Below are positions 27,101 to 34,513 of a DNA stretch of 43,278 bases, piece after piece (within the stretch, counting starts at the first letter, position 1; the number at the start of each line of letters is the position of its first letter). The translations under genes and the position numbers were made by a program. The notes beneath the pieces are model-generated. The model was not told the origin of the DNA. It worked only from the letters and a program-made list of their open reading frames with translations, and did no database searches. The stretch covers positions 1 to 43,278 of the forward strand of contig CAMNEH010000009.1 of the NCBI GenBank assembly GCA_946536315.1, in the 5' to 3' direction. This DNA is from an uncultured Clostridia bacterium. Lineage in GTDB: Bacteria; Bacillota; Clostridia; Christensenellales; Aristaeellaceae.

Positions 27101-27591
27101 TGCTCCGGATGCCCGGCGGGATAGAGGCTGACCTGGACGTTGCTCAGAGCGGCTTCGCTGTTCATGCGGCCGCCGTTGGCGTTTTCATCCACGAACGCGA
27201 CCACTTTGACATAGACGGTCGCCCGGGTCGAGGCCAGATCGATGACCATATTGTCGCTGACGGTAAACCAGTCCGTCTGCGCGTGATTGTCCTGCGCGGG
27301 CAGGAACCAGTTATTATCGCCCATCAGCGCGGGCACGTGGTCGGACGGCAGGACCGCGCTGATGCGGTACCTGCCCGCGCTGACGCCGGTAAAACGGTAA
27401 CGCCCGTCCTTGTCTGTCGCGTCCTGAACGCGGGTGCCGTCCTCGGCTTCGAGCTCGATGGTGATTTTTTCGAGCGTGCGGTAGGAGTGGGCGGAAATCT
27501 GTGTGAGGGTTCCGCTGACGGTGGCCGCGAGGGCGTGACAGGGCAGCACGAGGATTCCCAGCAGGAAGGTGAGCAGGAACAGTTTACGCAT
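24181..27591 (-). CDS. Secreted protein of about ten Cna-B/SdrD-like domains
   Basis: A 1136-residue exported protein. A signal peptide (MRKLFLLTFLLGILVLPCHA, cleavage near residue 23) leads into about ten tandem beta-sandwich units of some 100-115 residues. Each has the Cna-B/carboxypeptidase-regulatory core TDxxGxYxFxxLxPGxYxL (for example DNDGGYLFSRLQPGDYTLRV, KTGAYAFDRLYPGEYRLSV). Several open with an SdrD B-like calcium loop (YDANGNGRKDADETG, LDSNDNGLLDDGETP, LDENGNGMQDIGEPG). Some units seem to have lost the loop. There is no LPXTG sorting signal, membrane anchor or cell-wall binding repeat; the C-terminus is FGGKKR. GGAGG precedes the ATG by 6 bases. It follows the metallo-beta-lactamase gene by 48 bases. 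It may be a surface stalk or matrix protein held by partners, which is inference. Confidence 0.9.
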   Translation of the reverse strand: MRKLFLLTFLLGILVLPCHALAATVSGTLTQISAHSYRTLEKITIELEAEDGTRVQDATDKDGRYRFTGVSAGRYRISAVLPSDHVPALMGDNNWFLPAQDNHAQTDWFTVSDNMVIDLASTRATVYVKVVAFVDENANGGRMNSEAALSNVQVSLYPAGHPEHLVASGVTDRKGELTLNSLSPGEYRLKAVYPDNYTAGPLGSKISIYYNCIHYSDTQEAWSDPFEVTSGSAGIGIGAVATGNAQGTIWYDANGNGRKDADETGLSGVSVALSLPEEGLTLSAVTDNDGGYLFSRLQPGDYTLRVTAPEGYMFSPEGGDSWLTEGYADTDQGTVTVSAETTARVRSVGLMNATRFKVIFYQDDNANGQQDAHETGYAGAGVTVTRNGRVLATAGSNESGEALIPIIRAGDVQVQVQIADDVILSPTGLDNDFALTVAASSATIDTTLVPGQTNTLYAAVTHPAQIGGQLYLDSNDNGLLDDGETPAEGFTVQAVDWTGQLIATAVTDASGHYLFDHLLPIPHTVRFLLDDPFIAAPTPGLNADGANSIIRQTADYGETDLIQLTPGAFIGGINGALFQAGTVTGRVILPEDRPQGMSAGLEGVTVTLVDAALQPVSEHTVAVSEADGTYYLKGILPGEYQLLYTLPADSLFTDTDELSVTSVPFTAAMGDDIRMADISAIRTATISGQVLCDGVPADATITAVNEALGRTVTFPAESASAGYFALERLRPGEWLVTVTLDEGFSFAEDTALVPAVAQHVSSAAYTLDMGDQLSGQQVTVTRPAAFTGRVFLDDDLSDTYDEGERVFAGLDIALVNRDGETAAELTTDESGCFASPLLVPGVYQLTLALDADTILLNGVQLSKAQWTQEVTAVSGETSDIAVSALQFAAISGRLWSLDDSLDFVAGLEVQLYGESEAPIAVTKTDKTGAYAFDRLYPGEYRLSVDLPEGHGFARRADTGEGRVSLIVSNDEAEMSAPLTLHMGDKYTGADFGFGAKGSIGDFAWLDENGNGMQDIGEPGIPGIVLELWQDGELLAKAETDVYGHYMIESIYPGHYTLRVTMHAELKSTRHQTEFPLIGSVLPESDALTVEAADIVVPSGTRNLAVDVGFALRDAGHYPAVMDTIPTTDWSFGGKKR

Positions 27592-27639
27592 GAGCGGCCT
27601 CCAGTGATGAAGTGATGAGCAATCGACGCGGTTCGGGCA

Positions 27640-28500
27640 TTATTCCGTGTGCCAGTCCTCCAGGTCGACCGAAAGATGGCCGTCAGAGAGGACCACACGG
27701 ACCGCGCTCGCGGCGTCCTGGGTGACAAAGGTCGTGCAGCCGAAGGACGCGAGCCTGAACAGCGTGTCTTTGGCGGGCGTATCCGGCTCTTCGGCGGTCG
27801 AGGTGCAGATCACGGCGACGCGCGGCCTGACGGCGGATAAAAACGAAGAACTGGTCGAGGTGTCATCGCCGTGGAAGCCGACCTTGAGTACATCTGTGGC
27901 AGTCAGGGTCGCGGCTTTCAGCAGCAGGTACTCTTCCTCAAACTTCATATCGCCCGTCAGCAGAATGCTGCCGTCCGGAGAAACCAGACGGACGACCAGG
28001 GAATTATTGTTTTCATTGTCCGTGTTCAGCCGGTCCGGGGCGAGCACGTCGAACCAGGCGGAATCGGTGATGGGAATCCGGTCGCCGGCGCGCAGGGTCT
28101 GCAGCGCCTGTCCGCGCCTGGCCGCCGCCGCGTAAGCGGGATGCCTGCTGTTATAGGCGTCCGTACAGAACGCCGGCGCGTAGAAGGCGTCGATCCGGAC
28201 CGACGAATCGACGAGCGCGGACAGCCCGCCGACATGATCCTTGTGGTTGTGCGTGATCAATACGCCGTCCAGGGAAGCGACCTGCTCATGGGCGAGCATC
28301 TCCAGCAGGCGGTCGGAGGTGGCGGCATAGCCTGTGTCCACCAGATAATGCCGTCCCTCCACTGAGAGCAGGATGCAATCCGCCTTTCCGACGTTCAGGC
28401 ACAGCATAACAAGCCCGGGCGAAGAAGCTTCGCCCAGGCAGTGAGTCCATGAGGTACTGATCAGGATGGCGAATAAACACCACGCAGCGATACGGCGCAT
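27640..28500 (-). CDS. Exported metallo-beta-lactamase-fold hydrolase (ComEC-type domain)
   Basis: A 286-residue protein with a signal peptide (MRRIAAWCLFAILISTSWTH) and a metallo-beta-lactamase fold like the stand-alone version of the ComEC C-terminal domain. The zinc motif HNHKDH is in LITHNHKDHVGG; other blocks are LVDTGY, LLTGDMKFEEE and VGFHGDDTS. No competence or membrane-channel domain is present. The start at 28500 lies 8 bases after the stop of the SPFH gene; the ribosome binding site is weak (AGGC), so coupling to the upstream gene is likely. A longer frame upstream overlaps the SPFH gene and would hide the signal peptide. The substrate is unknown; nuclease or phosphodiesterase activity outside the cell is possible. 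Confidence 0.85.
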   Translation of the reverse strand: MRRIAAWCLFAILISTSWTHCLGEASSPGLVMLCLNVGKADCILLSVEGRHYLVDTGYAATSDRLLEMLAHEQVASLDGVLITHNHKDHVGGLSALVDSSVRIDAFYAPAFCTDAYNSRHPAYAAAARRGQALQTLRAGDRIPITDSAWFDVLAPDRLNTDNENNNSLVVRLVSPDGSILLTGDMKFEEEYLLLKAATLTATDVLKVGFHGDDTSTSSSFLSAVRPRVAVICTSTAEEPDTPAKDTLFRLASFGCTTFVTQDAASAVRVVLSDGHLSVDLEDWHTE

Positions 28501-28508
28501 GAAGGGGA

Positions 28509-29564
28509 TTATGCCTGCTTCGCGCCGCACTGAGGACAGAAATTGGCGCCAGGCTGCAGCGCGGCGCCGCACTTGGCGCAGACCGCGGTATCCTGCTTCG
28601 CGCCGCAGGAAGGGCAGAAGCGCGCGCCGGCGGTCAGCGGCTGGCCGCATTTGACGCAGTACGCGGCGGCCTGCGCCGGCTGCTGCTGGACGGGAGCCGC
28701 CTGCGGCTGCTGCATGGTGCCGTTCATCACCTGGCTCATCATGGCGGCGGCGCCCATACCCGCGCCGAGGCCGGCGGCGCCGTTCTGATTGTTCGCGGCG
28801 TCCCGCATGGCCGCGGCGGCCTGGAACTGCGTATACTTGTTCAGGTCGCCGACCACGCCCATCGAGGTGCGCTGGTCCATGGCCTTCTGCACTTCTTCAG
28901 GCAGGGAAATGTTTTCGATGACGAAGGAGCAGAGCTTCAGGCCGAGCGGCGCGATCCGGGGGGAGAGCGTCTGCAGGGCAAACGCGCTCAGCTCGTCATA
29001 ATTGGCCGCCAGATCCAGCGCGGGAATCTTGCTCTGGGCGATCGCGTCGGAGAGGCCGGATACGATGGTCCGTTTGATCTGACCGGTGACATAATCCGTG
29101 GTATAAAGGCCGTTGGTGCCGAACACCTCGCGCAGGAACACCTTGGGGTCGCTGACCTGGAAAGAGTAAATGCCGTGCGCCAGCAGGCGGACCATGCCAA
29201 ACTCGGCATCACGCATCATGACCGGCGCGCTGGTGCCCCATTTCTGATCGATGAACTGCTTGGTGTTGATAAAGTACACTTCGGCCTTGAACGGGGAGTT
29301 GAAGCCGTATTTCCAGGATTTGAGCGCCGTCAGGATCGGCATGTTCTGCGTCTGCAGCTCATAGCGGCCGGGCGTGAAGATGTCCGCCAGCTGGCCCTCG
29401 TTGACCATGACGGCCACCTGGCTCTCACGGACGGTCAGCTGTGCGCCCATCATGATTTCCTTGCCGCCGCAGTCATAGCGATAGACCATGGTCTGCTGAT
29501 CCGGATCTTTCCATTCGATGACATCAATCAATTGCCCGCGAACGATGTTGGAAAAGATACCCAT
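28509..29564 (-). CDS. SPFH-domain protein with C-terminal zinc ribbons
   Basis: A 351-residue protein. Residues 1 to about 235 are an SPFH domain of the YdjI/virion-core-like type with the block AEVYFINTKQFIDQKWGT, which closely matches the block in the SPFH protein at 5667-7244. A Met/Gln/Ala-rich linker (about 255-300) follows, then two zinc ribbons, YCVKCGQPL with FCPSCG and VCAKCGAAL with FCPQCG. No signal peptide or membrane helix is seen. Zinc ribbons are at the C-terminus here and at the N-terminus in the paralogue. The ATG at 29564 follows AAGGAGG. It lies 81 bases after the receiver-like gene and is probably on the same transcript. A membrane-scaffold role is inferred from the family. 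Confidence 0.88.
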   Translation of the reverse strand: MGIFSNIVRGQLIDVIEWKDPDQQTMVYRYDCGGKEIMMGAQLTVRESQVAVMVNEGQLADIFTPGRYELQTQNMPILTALKSWKYGFNSPFKAEVYFINTKQFIDQKWGTSAPVMMRDAEFGMVRLLAHGIYSFQVSDPKVFLREVFGTNGLYTTDYVTGQIKRTIVSGLSDAIAQSKIPALDLAANYDELSAFALQTLSPRIAPLGLKLCSFVIENISLPEEVQKAMDQRTSMGVVGDLNKYTQFQAAAAMRDAANNQNGAAGLGAGMGAAAMMSQVMNGTMQQPQAAPVQQQPAQAAAYCVKCGQPLTAGARFCPSCGAKQDTAVCAKCGAALQPGANFCPQCGAKQA

Positions 29565-29645
29565 ACTGAAAGCCTCCTTAAGTAATGATGATCATGGTTT
29601 GCCTGTAAAGAAATACGAAAGAAGATGATGAAGCGGCGGCCTGTC

Positions 29646-30419
29646 TCAGGCGATTTCGGTCAGGCCGGACACGCTGCCGGCTTCACAGACATTGATTTCG
29701 AGCTCCAGATACGCCCGGATCGAATTCGCGCAGTCGATGACTTCGCTGTCCAGCGTGTCGGTCACCGCGTCAAGGTCCACCGTCTGATCCGGGACCAGCA
29801 CCAGCCTGGCCTCGACGGGGGAGATAAATGCGACCGCGCAGTAGCACAGCTGTGGGATGCGCCCGAAAAAGTTTCGTTCCAGGGCTTTCTGAAGCCGGCT
29901 CTGGCCGTGATGCCAATGATCCGCCAGGTAAAGGTCGCCCTGCGGCAGCGCCAGGGAATACATCCGGCAGGGAAGATTGAGCGGAATATCGCTGCGCATC
30001 ATTTCAAACCACAGGCGTAGCTTGGCCGCGTCGTTGGATGAGCCTGACAGGTAATTATGCACCATCTCATACTGTACGAACTGGCTGAGCTCCTTCAGCG
30101 AGTACTGCTCATCCGTGAAATCCACGTGCAGCCGGTGGATCAGGTGTCGGACCTCCTTCAGGGCGGCGGCGCGGGCGGCGGTGTCCGCCGGAAGCAGGAA
30201 GGCAGGCACGCTGATGTCATTCTGCCGGAGCGTCGCGCGCAAATGCAGATAGGCCCGCTCATCAGCTGCGCCGATTGCTTCAAAGGACTGATGACGCAGG
30301 GCAGACATGGCGCTGTCAACATCCGGGCATATGACGACGGGATCGAACTTGTGGGATTTCCACTCCTCATCGTCAGGCAGAGTGGCGCTGGGCGGCGCAA
30401 TGATCAACAGTCGGTACAT
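29646..30419 (-). CDS. Receiver-like protein without recognisable output domain
   Basis: A 257-residue protein of uncertain family. The N-terminus (MYRLLIIAPPSATLPDDEEW) has the beta-strand pattern of response-regulator receivers (compare MYRLLIVDDE), but the acidic pocket after the first strand is replaced by PPSA, and the position of the phospho-acceptor strand reads FEAIGAADE; the later strand ISVPAFLLPAD is receiver-like. The rest (about 100-257) is helical then mixed, with no helix-turn-helix. It has a strong promoter 115 bases upstream and leads the operon that contains the second SPFH protein. It may be a phosphorylation-independent pseudo-receiver; this is a weak structural reading and the gene could belong to an unrelated Rossmann-like family. 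Confidence 0.6.
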   Translation of the reverse strand: MYRLLIIAPPSATLPDDEEWKSHKFDPVVICPDVDSAMSALRHQSFEAIGAADERAYLHLRATLRQNDISVPAFLLPADTAARAAALKEVRHLIHRLHVDFTDEQYSLKELSQFVQYEMVHNYLSGSSNDAAKLRLWFEMMRSDIPLNLPCRMYSLALPQGDLYLADHWHHGQSRLQKALERNFFGRIPQLCYCAVAFISPVEARLVLVPDQTVDLDAVTDTLDSEVIDCANSIRAYLELEINVCEAGSVSGLTEIA

Positions 30420-30534
30420 TCCTCAGAATTCCTCCGTAAATGGCGCGATCGTCGAACAGGGACAAGCGAAACATGCTTGCGCATACATGCAGTGTCTGAG
30501 CGTACTGTGAAAAGCGGCATCAGCCACCAACTAT

Positions 30535-30563
30535 ATTATACAGTAAAATTTGATCTTTTGCAA
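30535..30563 (-). promoter_or_regulatory. Strong promoter of the pseudo-receiver/SPFH operon
   Basis: TTGCAA (30563-30558), a 17-base spacer and TATAAT (30540-30535) on the minus strand. The predicted start near 30528 leaves an untranslated leader of about 110 bases before the ATG at 30419; I see no long hairpin in it. Confidence 0.8.
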
Positions 30564-30631
30564 CTGTTCAAACCGCGCGCTGCGCGTTCGTCCATATCCG
30601 TGTGCACGCAAATGTAGAAAAGACGGGCGCT

Positions 30632-31453
30632 TCAGCCCTTTGCGCCGGATTGTTTATAATATGTACTGATGATGCGGGAAAACCAGCGGATGGGCAGGAG
30701 CTTGTGGAGCAGCACGGCCAGCTTCTGGTCCGGCTTGGCGATCAGCAGACGCTCAGGCAGCGTGCGCCTGGTGAGCGCGCGGGCAATGACGCAGCCCAGG
30801 TGGTCGGGATCACTGCCGGTCGCCTCATCATGCTCGATCTGACCGACGGCCCGAAGATAGCGCTGATGGTACGGACTTTCGGGGGAGTCGGAGCGCCCGT
30901 GACGCCGATAGCGCTTCTGGCCGCTCTGGTGATCGCCGGGGGTGACGAGGCAGACGCTGACATGGTATGGCCGGACCTCCATGCGCAGGCATTCCGCCCA
31001 GCCCTCGATGGCGTGCTTACTGGCGGTATACGCGCTCTGGAAGGGAATCCCAAGCAGCCCGTTGATCGAAGAAAACAGCAGGATCCTGCCTTTGCCGGCC
31101 TGTATGAAGTGCGGCATGACCTCCCTGATCAACCGGACGGAGCCGTAATAGTTGGTGTCCATGACGTCGTTGACTTCCTGGTCGGTGTATTCGGCGGCGG
31201 CGTTCAGGCAGAGGACGCCCTGGGCGCAGATGAGCGCGTCGGGCGGGCCGAAACGCTCGACTGCCAGCCGGACAAACCGGCGGACGGATTCTTCGTCACG
31301 CACGTCCAGAACGAGACGGTACAGGCCATCCAGCTCGCCCTCTCCGGCGGCAAAAGACCTGGCGCCGGCGACAACGGTCAGCCCCGCGTTGCGCAGCTGC
31401 TGCGCCGTATGCAGCCCCAGCCCGCTGGAAGCGCCGGAAATCAGAACCACCAT
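30632..31453 (-). CDS. Short-chain dehydrogenase/reductase
   Basis: A 273-residue SDR enzyme that would use NAD(P)H on an unknown alcohol/ketone substrate. The cofactor glycine motif is VLISGASSGLGLHTA, the structural motif NAAA, the catalytic serine FSSINGLLG, and YTASK carries the catalytic Tyr and Lys. The C-terminus (LLHKLLPIRWFSRIISTYY) is hydrophobic, as in classical SDRs of the lipid-active type. The ATG at 31453 is preceded by GAGGTGA; a GTG three codons earlier is possible. It is divergent from the rlmI-like gene and its promoter overlaps that gene's promoter. No terminator was found between it and the operon downstream. Confidence 0.92.
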   Translation of the reverse strand: MVVLISGASSGLGLHTAQQLRNAGLTVVAGARSFAAGEGELDGLYRLVLDVRDEESVRRFVRLAVERFGPPDALICAQGVLCLNAAAEYTDQEVNDVMDTNYYGSVRLIREVMPHFIQAGKGRILLFSSINGLLGIPFQSAYTASKHAIEGWAECLRMEVRPYHVSVCLVTPGDHQSGQKRYRRHGRSDSPESPYHQRYLRAVGQIEHDEATGSDPDHLGCVIARALTRRTLPERLLIAKPDQKLAVLLHKLLPIRWFSRIISTYYKQSGAKG

Positions 31454-31501
31454 GCAGCTCACCTCATCTTTCGGGGCCCGGAATCAACAGAAAATGCCCC
31501 T

Positions 31502-31530
31502 TTCCAGTATACGCTGAAACGTGTTATAAT
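31502..31530 (+). promoter_or_regulatory. Extended -10 promoter of the RlmI-like gene
   Basis: TATAAT at 31525-31530 is preceded by TGT (extended -10). A weaker TTCCAG lies 17 bases upstream at 31502-31507. Together with the SDR promoter it makes a fully overlapping divergent pair. Confidence 0.7.
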
Positions 31531-31535
31531 GTCAA
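31506..31535 (-). promoter_or_regulatory. Promoter of the SDR gene
   Basis: TTGACA (31535-31530), an 18-base spacer and TATACT (31511-31506) on the minus strand. It occupies nearly the same DNA as the opposing promoter of the RlmI-like gene. Confidence 0.7.
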
Positions 31536-31598
31536 ATCATCGGCAGGCAGGCGGCGGACAGCGGCGCCGCCCCGCCGTCACGCGGAAGGGGGTCCCAA

Positions 31599-32777
31599 AT
31601 GATGCAGTATCAGAGCGTCCTTGCGGCAGGGAAGGAAAAGCGGGTATACCAGGGACAGACGTGGATTTACAGGAGCGACGTCCTGAAGACGGACGCGCAG
31701 GCGCAGCCCGGTGATATCGTGCGGGTCGTCGCCGCCAACGGGATGTTCCTTGGGCAGGCGTTTTATAACCCGGCCAGTCAGATGACGCTTCGCCTTCTGA
31801 CGCGCGGGGAGACGCCGGTGGACGAAACGCTGATCCGGCAGCGCATTACCCAGGCGGTCAGCTACCGGCGCGCCTTTGCGGATATGGAGAGCTGCCGGCT
31901 GATCTATTCGGAATCCGACGGTCTGCCCGGGCTGGTGGCGGACGCGTTCGGGCATGTGATCGTGATCCAGCTGATGTGTAAAGGCATGGACCGCTTCCGC
32001 GATGTGATCGTCGATCAGCTCTGCAGGGAGCTGGGGCCGGAAGCGGTGTATGAGCGCAGCGACGCGCCGGTCCGCCGCCTGGAGGGGCTGGAGGAGCGCG
32101 CCGGCCTGCTCTTCGGCCGGCTGCCGGAGGACATTGTCATGCGGGAAAACGGCGTACGTTTTCATGTGGACGTGGCGCACGGACAGAAAACAGGGTATTT
32201 TCTGGACCAGAAGGAGAACCGCGCGGCGATCGCGCCGTTTGTAAAGGACGCGCGCGTGGTGGACTGCTTTACGCACACGGGCGCGTTTGCGCTGCACGCG
32301 GCGCACTATGGCGCGGCGTCAGTCACCGCGGTGGATATCTCGGCGGAGGCGCTTCATACCGCGAAGGAGAACGCCGCGCTGAACGGTTTTGAGAATATCC
32401 GTTTCATTGAGGCGAACGCGTTTGACTGGCTGAAGGCGGAAACGCTGACTGAGGAACGCTTCGATGTCGTGATCCTGGACCCGCCCGCGTTCACAAAAAC
32501 ACGCGCGGCGCTGGACGCCGCGCGCAGGGGCTATAAAGAAATCAATCTGAGGGGAATGAAGCTGGTCCGGGAGGGCGGATACCTGGTGACCTGTTCCTGC
32601 TCCCAGCATATGCACCGTGACGAGTTTTTGCGGGTGATCACCGAGGCGGCCAGGGACGCGCATGTGCGCCTGATGCAGGTAGAAATGCGGAGCCAGGGGC
32701 GCGATCATCCGATCCTGCCGACGATGCCCGAAACGGAATACCTGAAATGCGGTATTTTTCGCGTGACGGGCTGGTAA
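31599..32777 (+). CDS. rlmI: RlmI/RlmK-type rRNA cytosine-C5 methyltransferase
   Basis: A 392-residue protein with an N-terminal PUA domain (residues about 1-75, GQTWIYRSDVL and QAFYNPASQMTLRLL) and a C-terminal Rossmann methyltransferase domain. SAM motifs are VVDCFTHTGAFALHA and VTAVDISAEALHTA; the catalytic block is VVILDPPAFTKT, followed by LVTCSCSQHM. The size and layout match RlmI, which modifies C1962 of 23S rRNA. The double ATG at 31599 follows GGAAGGGGG. The gene converges on the L,D-transpeptidase gene with only 4 bases between, and no terminator is visible there. Fine specificity (RlmI versus a paralogue) is not proved. Confidence 0.88.
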   Translation: MMQYQSVLAAGKEKRVYQGQTWIYRSDVLKTDAQAQPGDIVRVVAANGMFLGQAFYNPASQMTLRLLTRGETPVDETLIRQRITQAVSYRRAFADMESCRLIYSESDGLPGLVADAFGHVIVIQLMCKGMDRFRDVIVDQLCRELGPEAVYERSDAPVRRLEGLEERAGLLFGRLPEDIVMRENGVRFHVDVAHGQKTGYFLDQKENRAAIAPFVKDARVVDCFTHTGAFALHAAHYGAASVTAVDISAEALHTAKENAALNGFENIRFIEANAFDWLKAETLTEERFDVVILDPPAFTKTRAALDAARRGYKEINLRGMKLVREGGYLVTCSCSQHMHRDEFLRVITEAARDAHVRLMQVEMRSQGRDHPILPTMPETEYLKCGIFRVTGW

Positions 32778-32781
32778 GCGG

Positions 32782-34407
32782 TCAGGGCATCGCGGCACTC
32801 ACGGAAGGCGCAGTCTTTTGCTGCGCCTTTTGCAGTTCAACGAGCTTGGCGTAGGTTTTTTCGCCCAGGACGCCGTCCACCTTGATGCCGTTGGCTTTCT
32901 GGAACTTCTTCACGGCGGACTGTGTCATCGGGCCGAAATAGCCGGTCGGAACGGTGTCGCTGAAATAGCCGAGCTTTTCCATGGTCTTCTGCATCCAGAA
33001 CACGACGGCGCCGTAGCTGCCGTTTCTCGCCTTCTGGTACGCCGGCGCTTCCGCCTCGAAATCATAGGCCGAGGCGGGCATCACGGTGTTACCGGCGTTG
33101 GACTTGCGGTACCTGGCAAACGCCGCCAGCTCCTTGTCGGTATTGCTGTCATTGTGGATGGTGACGATGGTGCCCGCGCCGCAGTTGTCATATACCCATT
33201 TCGCGTCGGTGGTGTGCAGCCGGATGCACCCGTGCGAGGCGCGCGAGCCCAGATGATTATAGGTGGACATGTTGGGATTGTCGGGATTGTAATTGATATA
33301 CATGATGGAGTGGAAAGCGATTTCCGAATCGATCTTGGTCCAGTACTGCGCCGTGCCGCCGCCCCATTTGGGGAAGGTGCACCAGCGCGCCTTGCGCCCG
33401 CTGAGCGTGTAGGTGCCCGGCTTGCTGGGATACTTGGTGGTGCCGGTGGAGCAGATCATCACGCGCACGAGGACATTGTAATCCTTGTTCTCGTCGTAGG
33501 TATATACCTTGACGACCTGGCTGCGGACGTCCACATCCATTGTATAAGGTACCGGAGTCGGTTCTGGGCTTGGACGAGGCGCGTCGTTCACGGTGGCGAC
33601 TTCGGTATCGTTAAACAGTACGTTCCACGTTTCCTCGTTCACGATGCCGGTTTCCGGTAGGCCATTCTGCTTCTGGAACGCTTTCACGGCCGCCTGGGTG
33701 TTTTTGTAAAAGCCGGTGGTCGTCTTTTTATAGGTGAAAAAGCCAAGCTCCTTCAGGCGCTCCTGCACCTGCTGAACGTCCGCGCCTTTGCTGCCGTACG
33801 CGAGCTTCCTCGGGTACTTGACGGTCTCGGCATATACGGTGATGGAAGGCTTGGGGGTGGCGGTCGGTCCGGCAAAAATTTCACGGTCGCTCAGGTCGCC
33901 GTTGATCAGCGCGAGGGTCTGCACGTCGGCCTGACCGGTCACCTCCAGGCTGTACAGCTGCTGGAAGAGGCTGACGGCCTGCGTGGTCGTCTGGGCGTAG
34001 CTGCCGTCGATCTCACCGGAATACAGCGATTGTTCTTTTAGCTTTGACTGCAGGGCCTTGACCTGCTCGCCTGTGCTGCCCTCAGACAGGGGCAGGTAGC
34101 ATTCGCCAAAAATGACCTCCTGCGTCTCGGCGTCCGCGATGCCTGTTTCTTCCAGCCCGTAATTTGCCTGCAGGGCCGTCACGGCGTCCGTGGTCGCCTG
34201 GTCATATGTACCACTGGTTTCCTGCAGATACCCTACCTGAACCAGACGCTCCTGCAGGGCCGTCAGCATATCGCCGGTATCTCCGGCTTTCAGGGTGACG
34301 AACTCGACCGGAACCGGGTCTTCCATGTCTTCCGCCAGCCCGCTGAAAGGAACCAAAAGAATCATTACGGCGCAAAAAAGCGCCAGCATCGGATGCCGCT
34401 TGTACAT
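32782..34407 (-). CDS. Secreted L,D-transpeptidase with four peptidoglycan-binding domains
   Basis: A 541-residue exported enzyme. Signal peptide (LALFCAVMILLVPFSGLA) at residues 7-24. Three PG_binding_1 domains lie at about 40-100, 108-170 and 202-266, a proline-rich linker (SPEPTPVP) at 280-287, the YkuD catalytic domain at about 290-420 with H366 and the signature ASHGCIRLHTTD (H392, C394), and a fourth PG-binding domain at about 460-530. YkuD enzymes make 3-3 peptidoglycan crosslinks. The ATG at 34407 follows GAGGTG. A promoter lies at 34450-34478. It could be the last gene of the murG operon as well. Confidence 0.93.
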   Translation of the reverse strand: MYKRHPMLALFCAVMILLVPFSGLAEDMEDPVPVEFVTLKAGDTGDMLTALQERLVQVGYLQETSGTYDQATTDAVTALQANYGLEETGIADAETQEVIFGECYLPLSEGSTGEQVKALQSKLKEQSLYSGEIDGSYAQTTTQAVSLFQQLYSLEVTGQADVQTLALINGDLSDREIFAGPTATPKPSITVYAETVKYPRKLAYGSKGADVQQVQERLKELGFFTYKKTTTGFYKNTQAAVKAFQKQNGLPETGIVNEETWNVLFNDTEVATVNDAPRPSPEPTPVPYTMDVDVRSQVVKVYTYDENKDYNVLVRVMICSTGTTKYPSKPGTYTLSGRKARWCTFPKWGGGTAQYWTKIDSEIAFHSIMYINYNPDNPNMSTYNHLGSRASHGCIRLHTTDAKWVYDNCGAGTIVTIHNDSNTDKELAAFARYRKSNAGNTVMPASAYDFEAEAPAYQKARNGSYGAVVFWMQKTMEKLGYFSDTVPTGYFGPMTQSAVKKFQKANGIKVDGVLGEKTYAKLVELQKAQQKTAPSVSAAMP

Positions 34408-34449
34408 AAGTCACCTCGTGAAAAAAGAGTAGAGAAAATCTCCACCTGT

Positions 34450-34478
34450 ATTGAAATACATTCCACACGATTTGTCAA
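34450..34478 (-). promoter_or_regulatory. Probable promoter of the L,D-transpeptidase gene
   Basis: A perfect TTGACA (34478-34473), a 17-base spacer and TTCAAT (34455-34450) on the minus strand, in an AT-rich gap of 106 bases. The -10 box is a weaker match. Confidence 0.55.
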
Positions 34479-34513
34479 CTGTTTTTTACGAATATATGAC
34501 AAAAGATTTACAA

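Noticed and set aside
24244-27615. A 1123-codon open frame on the plus strand
   Set aside because: Antisense to the Cna-B-like gene, whose signal peptide and repeats are clear; the opposite frame mirrors the repeats without domains.
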